Shown: one piece after another, positions 1-10,746 of the stretch
Position numbering within the stretch: the stretch's first letter is position 1
How the letters are laid out: the number at the start of each line of letters is the position of its first letter
NCBI GenBank assembly: GCA_027422505.1
Contig: JAPQWV010000764.1
Span: forward strand, 124,001 to 188,000
DNA from: Craterostigma plantagineum
Lineage: Eukaryota > Streptophyta > Magnoliopsida > Lamiales > Linderniaceae
Direction: 5' to 3'
DNA length: 64,000 bases
Program-made: the position numbers and the translations under genes
The notes under the pieces: generated by a model
The model's input: only the letters and a program-made list of their open reading frames with translations
Databases searched by the model: none
Told to the model about the DNA's origin: nothing

Positions 1-43
1 AAGGAAAATGATAAAATAAAAAAAATAATAATAAAAAAAAAAC

Positions 44-401
44 CTTGAGCAGCTCAACAATTGAAACTGTTTTGTTAATGGCTCTGCCCATTGCCTTGAG
101 GACTATCTCTTCAGAACCCTTCTCCTGCAATGACATTGAAAGATCGGACGAAACAAATTAGATAAAATAAAGATTTCCCAATGGGGTCCGACTCCATGCA
201 AATTATGATACCGTGTTCAAAATGCAATCACAAAATTATCAATAAACCATATATCCATCTCAACCAATGCACAGAAATAACCAAAAAAGAAAAGAAGCAC
301 CCTCAAACAATGCATCTATACAGACATACCCGACGCAAAGTCTCATTCTCATTAATCGGAGCTTCGGCCCTAGGCTTCTCCACCTTTTGGTACCGATCCA
401 T
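44..401 (-). CDS. Alba-domain DNA/RNA-binding protein, 5' part only, possibly exon-deficient
   Basis: Two coding exons are visible on the minus strand: 401-330 (24 codons, beginning MDRYQKVEKPRAEAP) and 124-44 (27 codons, with KAMGRAINKTV, the typical Alba helix). Both are phase 0 with GT/AG borders; the second ends at a donor at 43-42 and the gene continues off the left edge. Family members of the MDRYQ type bind RNA or DNA in cytoplasm or nucleus. The N-terminus and the KAMGRAINKT segment are recognisable, but the stretch that normally lies between them (about 20-25 residues, roughly ITxQGxxRNYIxYAxxLLQ) is not found in the 205-bp intron. Either a coding exon has been lost (decaying copy) or it is too diverged to see. 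Identification is good; functionality is doubtful. Confidence 0.6.
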
Positions 402-675
402 GTTCTGTACAAAGATGCAGGTCAGCAATTGCACGGATCAAATTCAAATAATCACATTCACCACTCAATCAAATCGATCCTACCTTTGGTGCTATTAATA
501 TTAGGAAGTTCAAGAATTATCCGCCTGAAACCAGATAGGAAGGAAGGCGAGAATTCTTCCCTCTTTAGCCCGCCGAACCAATCAAGTAAAACTACACATT
601 TTTAACCCCAATGATTCGTTAACTACGTTCACATCCTTACAGTTTAGTCCATCTTTATTTTTAACTTCATCATAT

Positions 676-726
676 TGGGCCGAAGAAAATAAGTATTGGG
701 CCTTGTGATGGACATTCGTATGGGCC
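676..726 (-). promoter_or_regulatory. Cluster of site II (TGGGCC) promoter elements
   Basis: TGGGCC occurs at 676-681, 697-702 and 721-726, about 275-325 bp upstream of the Alba start codon at 401. Site II elements are typical of growth-related and ribosomal/RNA-binding protein genes in plants, which fits an Alba promoter. The assignment to this gene is inferred from position. Confidence 0.45.
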
Positions 727-1287
727 TCTTAAATAAAGGAGTTCAAATCCGATGATTATAGATGGTCGGTGAATTTGAGACATATTTATCTGATATAGTT
801 GATTGGTCTTATCTGAAAGAATTCGTTATTCTTGCGTTAGCCCATAGTTTTCGTGAACTTGGGAGAATCATGCAATGGAAGTTTAGATTTGATGAAATTA
901 AAATTACTATATGTCGAATTTCTATCTCTCTCTAGTATGTAATAAGAACACGCATCACCGCACATTAGGCGCACATATGCCAACATTTGTAATAACTCAC
1001 CACGCAATTCCAAGTTTGCACACAAAAATAAAAACCACTCTAAATTATTACACGCAGCCACATAGACACATTCTGTAAGCACCTACGCAAAAAAAAAAAA
1101 AAAACACGAAACCCCACAATAGTATTTTCTTGCCACCACCTTCTCAAAGGTTCACCGAAACAATAAGAAAGCAAAAGAAAGGACAAGCTAATTAGACATA
1201 GAACTCACTACATTGAATCGAAGAAATTAGAGAAAAAAAAGACGCATTTTCTTTTTGTTCTATGAACGTCGAAGTAAATGAAAAAGA
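727..1287. other. Intergenic, no gene seen
   Basis: This AT-rich spacer lies between the Alba promoter and the RING-H2 gene. It has a run of A at about 1090-1104 and purine-rich leader-like sequence before 1288. No coding exon, RNA gene or transposon end was recognised. Confidence 0.4.
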
Positions 1288-1668
1288 ATGGGCGTCTCAG
1301 CATCAGTTTTTATCGCTCTTTTCCCGCCGTGCGCTGCAATGGCGGCGGTGTTTGTGGTCTACGTATGCCTTCTCTGCCACGCCGCTGGCTATAGGAATTC
1401 CGGCGACCCGCCGGCGGTGGTGGGACCTTCTTTAAAGAGGGGAGTCGATAAGTTACCTAGAGTAGCCGGTAAGGACTTGGTTCGCGGTACGGACTGTGCC
1501 GTCTGCTTGGACGAGATCGGCCGCGAACAACCGGCTAGAGTGGTTCCCGGTTGCAGCCATGGATTTCATCTTCAATGCGCCGATGAATGGCTGTCCAAGA
1601 ATCCCATATGTCCGATGTGTAGGGCTAAGGTTATTATTGCGCCGCCTGAGATTATTAGTCGCTGTTGA
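1288..1668 (+). CDS. RING-H2 finger protein, ATL-like E3 ubiquitin ligase
   Basis: Intronless 126-aa protein. A hydrophobic segment at about residues 5-30 would anchor it in a membrane. A canonical RING-H2 follows: C70, C73, C89, H91, H94, C97, C108 and C111, with the Trp three residues after C97 (EWL) and Pro before the last Cys that ATL-type RINGs use for E2 contact. One N-terminal membrane segment, a short basic linker and a C-terminal RING fit the ATL/RHA class of small membrane E3 ligases, which ubiquitinate signalling proteins, often in stress responses. It is shorter than most ATLs and the classical GLD box is not clear. The start is the first ATG ahead of the membrane segment. Substrate cannot be told from sequence. 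Confidence 0.85.
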   Translation: MGVSASVFIALFPPCAAMAAVFVVYVCLLCHAAGYRNSGDPPAVVGPSLKRGVDKLPRVAGKDLVRGTDCAVCLDEIGREQPARVVPGCSHGFHLQCADEWLSKNPICPMCRAKVIIAPPEIISRC

Positions 1669-2467
1669 AAAACAAAATAAATTAATTTACCCTAATTACC
1701 TACGGTTTTGAGTTTTAAATGACGTCTTTAGGCTTTAATTAAGGCTCACTAGATTTATCTTTGGCTGTTTTGGTTTACTTTTTTGCTGGAGGGAACTAAA
1801 ATACCAAATTCCACCAGAAAGAGACGAAATGAAGTACTTTTACAGGAAAGATACCACTCCGAATTATTGCAATGAAGATAATATTAAATTCCATTAGAAA
1901 AGTAGAGGCTCTTTCCTTCCATTTCTTCCCACTTCTCTATTTTGTTTGATATTGGAAGACCATAAAGTGTTGGGGTGGAGAAAAACGAGACATGTGTCAA
2001 CATAAAGTTATCACATTTCGTCTGACACTTTTTGAAATGATAATAATAAAGTCAAGACAGAAATCGACATCAATTCACTTACGTACGTGGCATGCTTCTA
2101 GACCGTCTTGTAATGAATGATTTCTGTCCAGAATATTTTAAGTCTATGGCGTTTGGCAGGTTGTGTTATTTTCTTTTTTAATTTTTCTTGTTCTAATGTA
2201 TTCGAACTTGGCTTGGAGAATCCAAACAAGCCCTTAACGCACGGGCAGGGCAGCACATCATCTTATCTGTGATAAAGAAAAAGATAGTCATACGTTTGCT
2301 GTGCTGGCGGAAAAGTGCACCCTCGTATTTAATATTTAAAAAACAAAAGAAAGAAATACTACTAACAAGGTTCTTACAGGAAGAAAATAGATTATTGTCT
2401 CAAAAAGAGGGAGGAAAAGGGCACTGTGTACTGTTACAAAATACGTTGTTTAATTAGGGCGGAATCT
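1669..2467. other. Intergenic: 3' region of the RING gene and promoter of the nucleoredoxin-like gene
   Basis: AT-rich sequence without a recognisable coding exon. It must hold the 3' UTR of the upstream gene and the promoter and leader of the next. No repeat family was recognised. Confidence 0.4.
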
Positions 2468-4352
2468 ATGGAGATATCGGAAGATGAGATTGAAGATAAG
2501 GCGATGCAAGAAGACGAAGACTTGTCGTCATCAAATGGGTTGGCTTTCTTGGCCTCCGAAGATCGCGACTTTCTTCTAACCCCTAATGGAACTCATGTAA
2601 GTTCTCAAAATTCAAACTTTTTATCTGCTCCGTGAGTTAATGACAACATATAAGAACAAAGAAACTGAAGAAAGGCTGTTTTATTACAAGTTAAAAATAT
2701 CATTCGTATGATTTGCTCTGTAAATTTATGTCGTTTCCTCGTTCTGCCTGTCGCCCGTTTCACCGGGTTCGGGTCATATCTAGTATGGGTCGGGTCTGTG
2801 TGCAATTGTTGATTAGTTGCTTTGTTCTCTCATACAATATACAATGATGTCTGAGGCAGGTCAAGATTTCCGAACTCAAAGGCAAGATCGTCGGCGTATA
2901 CTTCTCCGCCAGCTGGCACCCGCCGTGTCAGCACTTCACCGCCGTCCTAACCGACGCCTACCGCGAGCTCCTCCGCCGCAATCCCGCCTTTGAAGTAATC
3001 TTCGTATCGTCCGACGAAAATCCCGAGGCTTTCAGCCGCCACCACGGCTCAATGCCGTGGCTCGCGGTTCCCTTCTCCGACCTCGGTGCTAGGAAATCGC
3101 TGAGCCGAAGGTTCAACGCCGAAGGAACCCTTCCACGGCTTGTCGTACTGCAGCCCGACGACGGTTATTATACTACTAAAGAAGAAGGGCCAATCGTCGA
3201 AGATTGGGTCGACGCTATCTATCGGTTCGGGGCTCAAGCCTATCCGTTCACGAGGAGTAGGCTCGGCGAGCTGGTCGACAAGGATAGGGCGAGCCGCGAA
3301 AATCAAACTCTTAAGGATTTGCTGAGTAACGATGGCAGAGATTTTCTCTTGGATCGTCGGTCCGTTCTTGGTCGGGTACGGTATACTAGATTATGACGCC
3401 ACTTATTTTATAAATTGAGGGCAATATCTTAAAATCTAACTGGTAATAGGTGAAGTTATCCCTCGTTTTTTTATATATAAATCGAGCTTCCAAGCTCTAG
3501 TTTTCCAACGTGGGACGGCACCCACTTGGAAATCATTGGCATGGCCAAATGCCTAACACGTGGACTGTGAATCGGGCGACGGAGAGACAAACAAACGTGA
3601 TAACACGCAAATCGAACTTGCTGTAATAACGTGTTAAATTAAATTTTTCATCCTAAAACCAATTGGTAATAGGTGAAGCTGACTCTCTGTGGTTGAGAAC
3701 TTCAATTTTACGTGAGAGAAAGTTTCATACTTCTAAATGCTCATTTTCGCAGGTTCCCGTGGCCTCATTAACTGGCAAAACGATCGGCCTCTACTTCTCG
3801 GCGGAATGGTGTTCTCCAGGCGTGAAGTTCGCTTCGAAGCTAGCTTCGATCTACGAAAAGATCAATCGCAACGACGAGCAAAAAAGCTTCGAGGTCGTGT
3901 TCGTATCGAGCGACCGAGACCAAGAGTCCTTCGAATCCCACTTCCGAACCATGCCGTGGGCGGCCCTTCCTTACGGCGATCCCAACATCAAAACCCTCAT
4001 AAGACACTTCGACGTGCAGAGGATCCCGTCCCTCGTAATTGTAGGGTCCGAGGGGAAAACCCTAACAGAAAACGGGCTCAACCTCGTCAACTTGTACGAG
4101 GAGAGAGCCTATCCTTTTACCGAGGATAGGAGGCTTTCCTTGGAGAGGGAGACGGACGAAGAATCCAAAGATCTTCCGAGGTTCAAGCGCCACGTAGGAC
4201 ACAGGCACGAGCTGAGGCTCGTGTCCAATGGGGACGGAGGCGGGCCCTACGTATGCTGCGACTGCGACGAACAGGGCTCGGGATGGGCTTACCTCTGCAT
4301 CGACTGCGGCTACGAGGTTCACACCAAATGCATCTCGGCAGTCGATGGCTGA
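2468..4352 (+). CDS. Nucleoredoxin 2-like protein lacking both CXXC active sites
   Basis: Three exons, 2468-2596, 2860-3375 and 3753-4352, all phase 0, give 414 aa; plant NRX2 is close to 390 aa. Two thioredoxin-like domains (about residues 44-200 and 216-365) are followed by a C-terminal DC1-like zinc-binding segment with paired CxxC (YVCCDC, YLCIDC) and HTKC. Nucleoredoxins reduce disulfides in the cytosol and nucleus through WCxxC motifs. Here domain 1 reads W-H-P-P-C (H63 replaces the attacking Cys, C66 remains) and domain 2 reads W-C-S-P-G (C235 remains, G238 replaces the resolving Cys). Loss of the second Cys in domain 2 is also seen in Arabidopsis NRX2 as I recall it; loss in domain 1 is the unusual change. 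Reading frame and splice sites are intact, so it looks expressed but unlikely to be a classical oxidoreductase. It converges on the subtilase 146 bp away. Confidence 0.85.
3441..3678. repeat. Direct 15-bp repeat flanking about 208 bp of foreign-looking sequence in intron 2
   Basis: TGGTAATAGGTGAAG occurs at 3441-3455 and 3664-3678 inside intron 2 of the nucleoredoxin-like gene, each preceded by a similar TAAAAYC-type context. The sequence between resembles fragments of LTR-like DNA (ACGTGGGAC-like segments), so this could be a remnant insertion or local duplication. The class is not determined. Confidence 0.35.
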
Positions 4353-4498
4353 CCATTTTCGAATTACGATTGATGTATTTTGAACTGATATTGTTGGGAA
4401 ATTGAGTGCGTGCGTGGTAATGGAACTTCAAACTTGATCTTGAATTGCTGATAGCTATTTACAGACATCTTATACACTTAGATTATGGAGCTAACGTC

Positions 4499-6838
4499 TC
4501 ATGTCCAGCTGTACGCTATCGGGCTGCTGACGACGTGCTTTCCGTCAGACCAATCGAGCTGCCCGAAGCTGGTCGTGCCCGAGGGCATGGAATCAGCGGT
4601 GAAGGTCACTGTGTACGTCTTTTTCTCGTAAGGAGAGCTGAAATGGAGAAGCTCGGGCACGACGAGGACCTTCACGTCCTTGGCCTCCTGGGAAACCGTC
4701 GCCTTGTAAGTTCCCGTGGGGCCCACGTTCGTCAGCGTCCTCGTGTACCTAACCACCGTGGGACCTTTACTCCCTCCGTTGGGGCCCGACGCCGTCTGAA
4801 AGGGGACGGCGAAGGAAGGGTAGTTGAGGTCCGCCACGCTGTACTTCTTGCCCGCCTTGTTACAGGCGAAGTCCTGCTTGGCGATGATCTTAATTGCGCT
4901 CGGATTGTAGTCCAACGCGCATAGAAACCCTAGATAATCTTCTGGCCCGAGGTCGTACACCAGCCCGGGATCCAAGGCGGCCACCGGGTTGACGTGGCCC
5001 GACCCGTAGTCGAACGGGTTCGCATCCGACCCGGTCGATACGTCCTGGATTTTCCGCCCGTTTTTGTACTTGTTGTAGGCCGTAGTCATGAGTGCGGACC
5101 TTAGGGCCGCGGGGCTCCAGTCCTGGTGGGCCTCCTTGACGATCGCGGCCAACCCGCTCACGTGTGGGCACGACATCGAAGTGCCCGAGATTATGTTGAA
5201 GCCCACGACCCGCTTGTCCTCGGGCAGGCCCGTGGGGCCCGCCTTGCCCGTCCATCCCGCCAGGATGTTGACCCCCGGGGCGATGAGGTCGGGCTTGAGC
5301 ACGTCGGCGGTTATGGGGTTGGGTCCACGAGAGCTGAACGTTGCCACGACGGGCGACGGCTCGACGCCGAGCTGGGTGGTCGCCGGCGCGATGCTTGCCG
5401 TCGGGCTCGGCTCGGAGACGGCATACCTCCTCACCTCCTCGGCCGAGCTCTGGCCGACGGCGGCCGACGGTATGAAGTGTGCGTCGGCCACGAGCTCCTC
5501 CCCGAACGAGTCGGTGTTGGCGAGGATCATCCCGACCCCTCCCGCGTCCTTCACGGTCAGGCCCTTCTCCGCCCTCGGGTTGTAACCACGATCGCAAATT
5601 ACGATCTTGCCCCTCACCTTCTCGGGGACGAGGCTCCCCCGAAGGCACAAATTCCCGTTCGAGTCCGCGCTCGCGTTGGCGGCGTACACCAGCGGCGTCG
5701 AAGACCTCTCGCCGAGCCCTTTCCCGCCGTACAGTGACGCCCCGACTAGCTTCTTCCCGTTCCCGAGGGCGATGTACGCCGGGAACTGACGGTCCATCGT
5801 GCCCGCCCCGACCGTCGTCATCCACGGGGCGACGTTCGACACGCTCCCTGGGCCGGGCCCGGCGTTCCCGGCCGAGCAAGAGACGAAAATACCCCTCGAA
5901 GCCGCGGCGAACGCCCCGATTGCTATGGGGTCTCTGTAGTACTCGGAGACCGACCCGCCCAGCGAGAGGGACATGACGTCGACCCCGTCGGCGATCGCCT
6001 GCTCCATCCCGGCAAGTATGTCGCTGCTTATGCACCCGCCGAGCCAGCACACTTTATAAGCCGCGAGCCGAGCCCGTCGAGCCATGCCTCGGGCCGTGCC
6101 CGATGCGAAACCGAAGAGGCTCGCGCCCGAGACCGCCGAGCCTGCGGCAGTGGTCGACGTGTGGGTCCCGTGACCGTCGTCGTCCCTCGGGGATCGAGAC
6201 TCGACCGACTCGTCGATGGGTCCGAAGGCCGACTCGTAACCCCGTGAGAAGAACCGAGCGCCTATGAGCTTGCGGTTGCAGCTCGACGGGCCGAAGTTCG
6301 TTCCGGGCTGGCACGTGCCCTTCCAGCGGCTCGGGACCGGGCCGAGGCCCGTGTCGTCGTAGCTGCTGCTCTCGGGCCATGCGCCGGTGTCGAAGACGCC
6401 GATGATGGGGTCGCCGGAGGTGGTGCCGGAGCTGGGAAGTCCGGCGGCGGCGCCTTCGGGCAGGCCGAGGAACTCCGGCGACCTGGTGGTGTGGAGGTGG
6501 TAGACGGCGTCTTCTTGGACCATGAGCGTACCGGGCTGGTTTTCGAGGGCTCGGGCTTCGTCGGGGGTGAGGCGGGCGGAGTAGCCGTGGAGGACTTTGT
6601 CGTAGGTGTAGAGCATGTTTTCTTCGGCGGCTGAATTTAGTGATATGGATTTTAAGGAGGAGGAGTACCACTGTTGATGGTCGTCGTAAGTTTCAGGCAT
6701 GTTTGATTTGTCCATGTGGATTATATATGTCTTTTTCTTGGAGTTTTCGCTATATGCCGCTGAGGTTGGGCTGCTGATGAGGAATAGAACGGCGGCGGCC
6801 ACCATTAGAGCACGGCGGAGCTTCTTCAAGCTTTTCAT
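4499..6838 (-). CDS. Subtilisin-like serine protease, SBT1 (SBT1.7/ARA12-like)
   Basis: Single-exon gene of 779 aa, the usual architecture of SBT1 subtilases. A signal peptide covers about residues 1-28. An I9 prodomain (about 36-117, starting TYIIHMDKS) is followed by the S8 catalytic domain with D150 (DTGAWPES), H223 (DGHGTHT), oxyanion N325 (SAGNAGP) and S554 (GTSMSCPH). A PA domain is inserted around 375-465 and a fibronectin III-like C-terminal domain occupies about 660-779. All catalytic residues are present. Such enzymes are secreted to the cell wall; ARA12 itself acts in seed mucilage release, and other SBT1 proteins process peptides or act in defence. The coding strand is notably GC-rich compared with flanking DNA, which creates long spurious frames on both strands. 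Confidence 0.95.
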   Translation of the reverse strand: MKSLKKLRRALMVAAAVLFLISSPTSAAYSENSKKKTYIIHMDKSNMPETYDDHQQWYSSSLKSISLNSAAEENMLYTYDKVLHGYSARLTPDEARALENQPGTLMVQEDAVYHLHTTRSPEFLGLPEGAAAGLPSSGTTSGDPIIGVFDTGAWPESSSYDDTGLGPVPSRWKGTCQPGTNFGPSSCNRKLIGARFFSRGYESAFGPIDESVESRSPRDDDGHGTHTSTTAAGSAVSGASLFGFASGTARGMARRARLAAYKVCWLGGCISSDILAGMEQAIADGVDVMSLSLGGSVSEYYRDPIAIGAFAAASRGIFVSCSAGNAGPGPGSVSNVAPWMTTVGAGTMDRQFPAYIALGNGKKLVGASLYGGKGLGERSSTPLVYAANASADSNGNLCLRGSLVPEKVRGKIVICDRGYNPRAEKGLTVKDAGGVGMILANTDSFGEELVADAHFIPSAAVGQSSAEEVRRYAVSEPSPTASIAPATTQLGVEPSPVVATFSSRGPNPITADVLKPDLIAPGVNILAGWTGKAGPTGLPEDKRVVGFNIISGTSMSCPHVSGLAAIVKEAHQDWSPAALRSALMTTAYNKYKNGRKIQDVSTGSDANPFDYGSGHVNPVAALDPGLVYDLGPEDYLGFLCALDYNPSAIKIIAKQDFACNKAGKKYSVADLNYPSFAVPFQTASGPNGGSKGPTVVRYTRTLTNVGPTGTYKATVSQEAKDVKVLVVPELLHFSSPYEKKTYTVTFTADSMPSGTTSFGQLDWSDGKHVVSSPIAYSWT

Positions 6839-9385
6839 TTTTCAGTAGAGAGAGAGAGAGAGAGAAGGGAAGAATATTATAATCTATTTTGTGGGGTTGT
6901 TTATACCCATGATGCTACGCATATATAATGGCGCCGGCTAACGGAGATGAGAAGCTATGGACCCGCCATGAACGAGAAAAGAAGAAATAATTTCCGTATT
7001 TATTCAAATTATAGCTAATCAAGAAAAGATGGGGAGATTGCTTCTTTCTTTTTTTCTTTGTGTGGGATAACCGATTTACCTTTGCATGCTCCACTTAGAC
7101 CATCTTTATCAATGACCCGGACAACCGATCATACATTATTTATAATTAAAATAAATCAAACAATTAAAAATAGTCCACAACCCGTGCACAGTTTTCAAAA
7201 CAGTTTTTATGGTTTTATTGATTTTTATTATATATTTAATTATCTATTAAAATTTTATTTTAATTTTTTTTGCCAAAATGTATGATTTTTTTTCCTCTCA
7301 AATAGAAACTAATTTTGCTACATTTTGAGTCACAATTTCAAATTATCTATTTCTCTATTACATTCTATAATCCATCATAACTCATATTATTTTTCTATCT
7401 CCAATGACAAAAGTATCTAAATTTTATATCATATAATGTAATCTATTTTCAAAGATTCAAATACTACTAAATATAATTATAAAATATAAATATTATGGGT
7501 TGTGTTGGGTTGTTGATAAAGTATGAAAATTGTTGAGGTGTGTAGGTTGTGAATGTGGAGGAGAGAAAATTAATATTTTATTCTCATGACCGGCCGTTGA
7601 GGTAATGGATAGTCATATTCTTAATGACCTCTAGTCTTGTACGGTTTTTTAGAAATTTTTTTCTAATATATGAATACTCACTGTACTTATGCTGTGCTGA
7701 GTTTTCGTACCAACTTTCGATCTGATGAGAATTATTATTACAGTCGCAGTTGATTATTGGAGTTGTTGAGATTGTCATCTGAGATGGAAAAGTATCAAAG
7801 CTCGATTTTGATCCGCGGGTCAAACCGGTTCGGGTCGGGTCGCCACACATAATACTCCACACCACTGTCCACGATAATGGACAGACCACTGCCGTAATAA
7901 TAATACAGATCATCAATGAAAGCGATTTGTGCTCTGCTCCACACCACTTAAGATTATATGACTAAATTATTATGCAATAAGAAACATGATTTTTACGCAG
8001 GATTTAGGTCTGTTTACATTCTTTTATTTAATAAGGTAGGTATGCATATTAGGAAATAATTCATTTTTTTTTATCTAATCACCGCAGCCGGTAATAAATT
8101 TAATCACTATGTTTTTATTAGTTTTTATTGCGAAATTTATGGCGTCATTTTCCCACTAACGTTACAATTCTTTTCCTGGCACATAGCTGGAATTGAAGGT
8201 AGGCCCACCAATATGCATATCGGTCACGCAACGTAAATATTATGGCTAAACACCACTTTCAGTCCTTAAATAAATATGCACTTCTATGATTAAAAATTAT
8301 CATAATATGTTTTGTCGTATTGTTGCAATAATTCATAGTCAAAATTATTACATGATGTCTTCGCCTGTGGAGATGTATGTAGGTAGCCGACGAAAAATAT
8401 TTGTCGCTATTTATTAGGAATTTCAAAATTATTATATTTCTTCGAGGAATCCTTGCATCGTTTGATTTGAAATTTCATAGTCCTAATCACCACTATAGTG
8501 GCAAGTAAAAATGATCATCAGCAACTCATATCATGTCGTGAAGATAATTAAATCATTAATTAAGTCCTCCTATTTCCAAAGATCGAATTGTTGAAATATC
8601 AAATTTCAAAAGTTTAATGTTCGCTGTCACGTCAATTCCAAACAAGGACTTATGCGCATCCAATCTTTAGTGTACAAGATAAATGCTAACTAATAAATGC
8701 AATAGTTGTTTAAAAAAATAAATGCGATAAGAAAACTAAAATACGACGTCCCTTTTCACCAAATGGAGCTGTTAATAATTGAAGAAGATGGGATGGGACA
8801 TAAAGATCCCCCTTACGTGGCTTGTTTCAACTCTAGATTACCCACCAGTTAAATTTTATTTTTTGTGGTCGTTAATATTTTGTATATATTCCGCATATTT
8901 GTCCCGATGCTTCGGCCTCACATTATAAACCCACAAATTAATTTGTCGTTATTTTTTGGTTTGTGAAGTTCAAATTAGTTTACATAGATTTATCAATCAA
9001 ATCAATGGGTAATGATGATACTTATTATGATAATAAATGAACATACTTCCAACTTGAGCTGCAGTCGTGACAAGAAGGGATCATCAGCTAATGGGCCCTT
9101 ATAGTTGATATAGCCCAAACTAGTTGTAGCCCATTACTGTTCTTTTTATTGCAGCCCAAACTTAAAGCAGTCAAATTAATCTTTTTTTCATGATAAGCTT
9201 GTTTGTTACACTTGGGAAACTTGCATAAAAGAAATATTATAGTCGAAGAAATAAACAAGCAATCATCGTACTTTTCACCAACACAAGACTTGGTTTAGCT
9301 TTTGTATTACATGCTATACGGCGTCGTATCAAAACATGAAAGTAATAAACCAATCAAATAATGATTTCCCTAATAAATGATAAAT
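6839..9385. other. Gene-poor AT-rich intergenic region
   Basis: This holds the subtilase leader (a GA-repeat tract at about 6847-6864) and promoter, then about 2.4 kb of AT-rich DNA. An open frame at 7584-7916 on the minus strand resembles no known protein. A copy of TGGGCC/AGCCCA-type motifs is near 9098-9155. No RNA gene or complete transposon was recognised. Confidence 0.4.
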
Positions 9386-10153
9386 TTAATTAATGGTGGG
9401 AAGAAGAAGAAGAAGAAGTCTTGATTTCTTGTTGGGGTGTGGGCTCTCTACTTCCTCTTCGAACCCATTCCACCTATTGACGACGACGCGGTCGGCCACG
9501 GCCGGCAGATTCAGGTCAAAGTCAGCCCTCGTCACCGTTGACCCCACCCCTTCCGACGACGAGGCCGCCGCCTTATTTCCGGCGGTCGTCTTCTTCTCGC
9601 CGCCGTCGTAGTGGCGCCTCTTGTGCCCGCCCAAGGCCTGACCCGTAGGGAACGACCTGCGGCAGATCGAGCATTCGTGCAGCTTCCCTCCGCCGGAGGT
9701 CTTCTCGGATGCTCCTCCTCCGGCCGAGCTGCTGGTGGTGGAGCTCTCGGCGGGGGTTGTTGCTGCGTTCTTGCGGTGGCTGGCCCTGTGTCCGCCTAGG
9801 GCTTGGTAAGAACCGAAAGCCTTACCGCACACGGAGCACTTGTAGAGCAGCTTGACGGGATCCTGCGGCGGCGTCGCGGCGTACCTCGGTGGCTTGGCGG
9901 CTGCGGTCGCGCCGCCGTGAGCGAGCATGACGAGGCACAGGGCCAAGTACTCTTCTTCCGTCATCTTCTGCTGTCGTTGAAATTGAGCGTCGATTGCCGC
10001 AACGGCGTCGTTTCTTGGTCGTTTTGACCTCTTTCCTTTGATGCCGATAATGCTTTCCCACGGCGCTGAATTTGAGGAGGGTTTATCGAACAAGAACGAA
10101 GAAGAAGACGATGGGTTAGTTGATGTAGGCGAGTTCAGTGCTTCGAGTGCCAT
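9386..10153 (-). CDS. C2H2 zinc-finger transcriptional repressor, ZAT10/STZ-like
   Basis: Intronless 255-aa C1-2i type zinc-finger protein. In order it carries a basic B-box nuclear signal (KGKRSKRPR, 39-47), an L-box ([13 protein letters not shown], about 66-78), finger 1 (C106, C109, H122, H126) and finger 2 (C161, C164, H177, H181), both with the plant QALGGH helix, and a C-terminal EAR/DLN box (DFDLNLP) around 211-217. This domain set is that of ZAT6/ZAT10/AZF repressors, which bind A(G/C)T repeats through the two fingers and recruit co-repressors through EAR. They mediate drought, salt, cold, oxidative and jasmonate responses. The absence of introns and the W-box cluster upstream fit a rapidly induced regulator. 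Which ZAT paralogue it is cannot be settled here. Confidence 0.93.
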   Translation of the reverse strand: MALEALNSPTSTNPSSSSSFLFDKPSSNSAPWESIIGIKGKRSKRPRNDAVAAIDAQFQRQQKMTEEEYLALCLVMLAHGGATAAAKPPRYAATPPQDPVKLLYKCSVCGKAFGSYQALGGHRASHRKNAATTPAESSTTSSSAGGGASEKTSGGGKLHECSICRRSFPTGQALGGHKRRHYDGGEKKTTAGNKAAASSSEGVGSTVTRADFDLNLPAVADRVVVNRWNGFEEEVESPHPNKKSRLLLLLLPTIN

Positions 10154-10287
10154 TACAGTATATGCTTTTTTTTTCTTTCTTCCTTCCTTCTTACTAATGG
10201 ATTGGAGTAAAGAGATGGGATTTGTTAGGGAAGAAGAAGTGTTTGGTAAAATGATTGTGCTTTGATGAGAAGTTCAAGTGCTTACGT

Positions 10288-10303
10288 ACATATATATATA
10301 TAG
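10288..10303 (-). promoter_or_regulatory. Probable TATA box of the ZAT-like gene
   Basis: The run ACATATATATATATAG on the plus strand reads as a TATA box on the minus strand about 135-150 bp upstream of the start codon, a normal distance allowing for the leader. A simple TA repeat could also explain it. Confidence 0.5.
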
Positions 10304-10448
10304 GGTTGGTTTTGGTAGTAGTAAAAAGGAGGGGAAGTTGCGTGTGAGGTGTTGGGAAAGAGAAGGAAAGAGTCGTAGTTATTGTTGGTGGGAAGTGAGT
10401 GAACAAGTTGAGTTCCTTCCCTTCCAATCAAGTGAGAAAAGAAGAATG

Positions 10449-10746
10449 GTCAACTACTTTGGTCAAAGTCAAAAACTCCATTTAGCTGAACAAACATTGA
10501 AGGAAGGAGATGAAAATTCAAAGAGGATGATAGTTATCGACGAAGTATCCACGTGGACTTCGAAAAGTTCGTAATATTGCTTTATTCACTTCAGTTTCGT
10601 AGTAAGAGATAAGGATTAGGAAAGGTAGATTCTTTCTAGAACAAGACAAGCTAAGGCTGCAGCAGCCACTATAAAAAGAAATAACAATAAAGATAATAAT
10701 AATCTAATGATGATCACGTTTCTTAATAGTGACATTAGTTGGTCAA
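10449..10746 (-). promoter_or_regulatory. W-box cluster upstream of the ZAT-like gene
   Basis: TTGAC cores on the gene's strand (GTCAA on the plus strand) are at 10449-10453, 10462-10466, 10468-10472 and 10742-10746; three lie within 24 bp. W-boxes are WRKY binding sites. ZAT10-type genes are known WRKY and defence targets, so this is a plausible stress-response module about 300 bp upstream of the ATG. Confidence 0.5.

Noticed and set aside
181..605. Two plus-strand frames over the Alba exons
   Set aside because: The minus strand here carries recognisable Alba exons with splice sites; the plus frames have no resemblance to known proteins.
4445..6671. Several long open frames of 130-390 codons on both strands over the subtilase
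   Set aside because: They are shadows of the GC-rich subtilase reading frame, with biased composition (Arg/Pro/Gly) and no domain resemblance.
7584..7916. 110-codon frame on the minus strand with a hydrophobic start
   Set aside because: No recognisable family, no splice partner and atypical composition; it is treated as chance.
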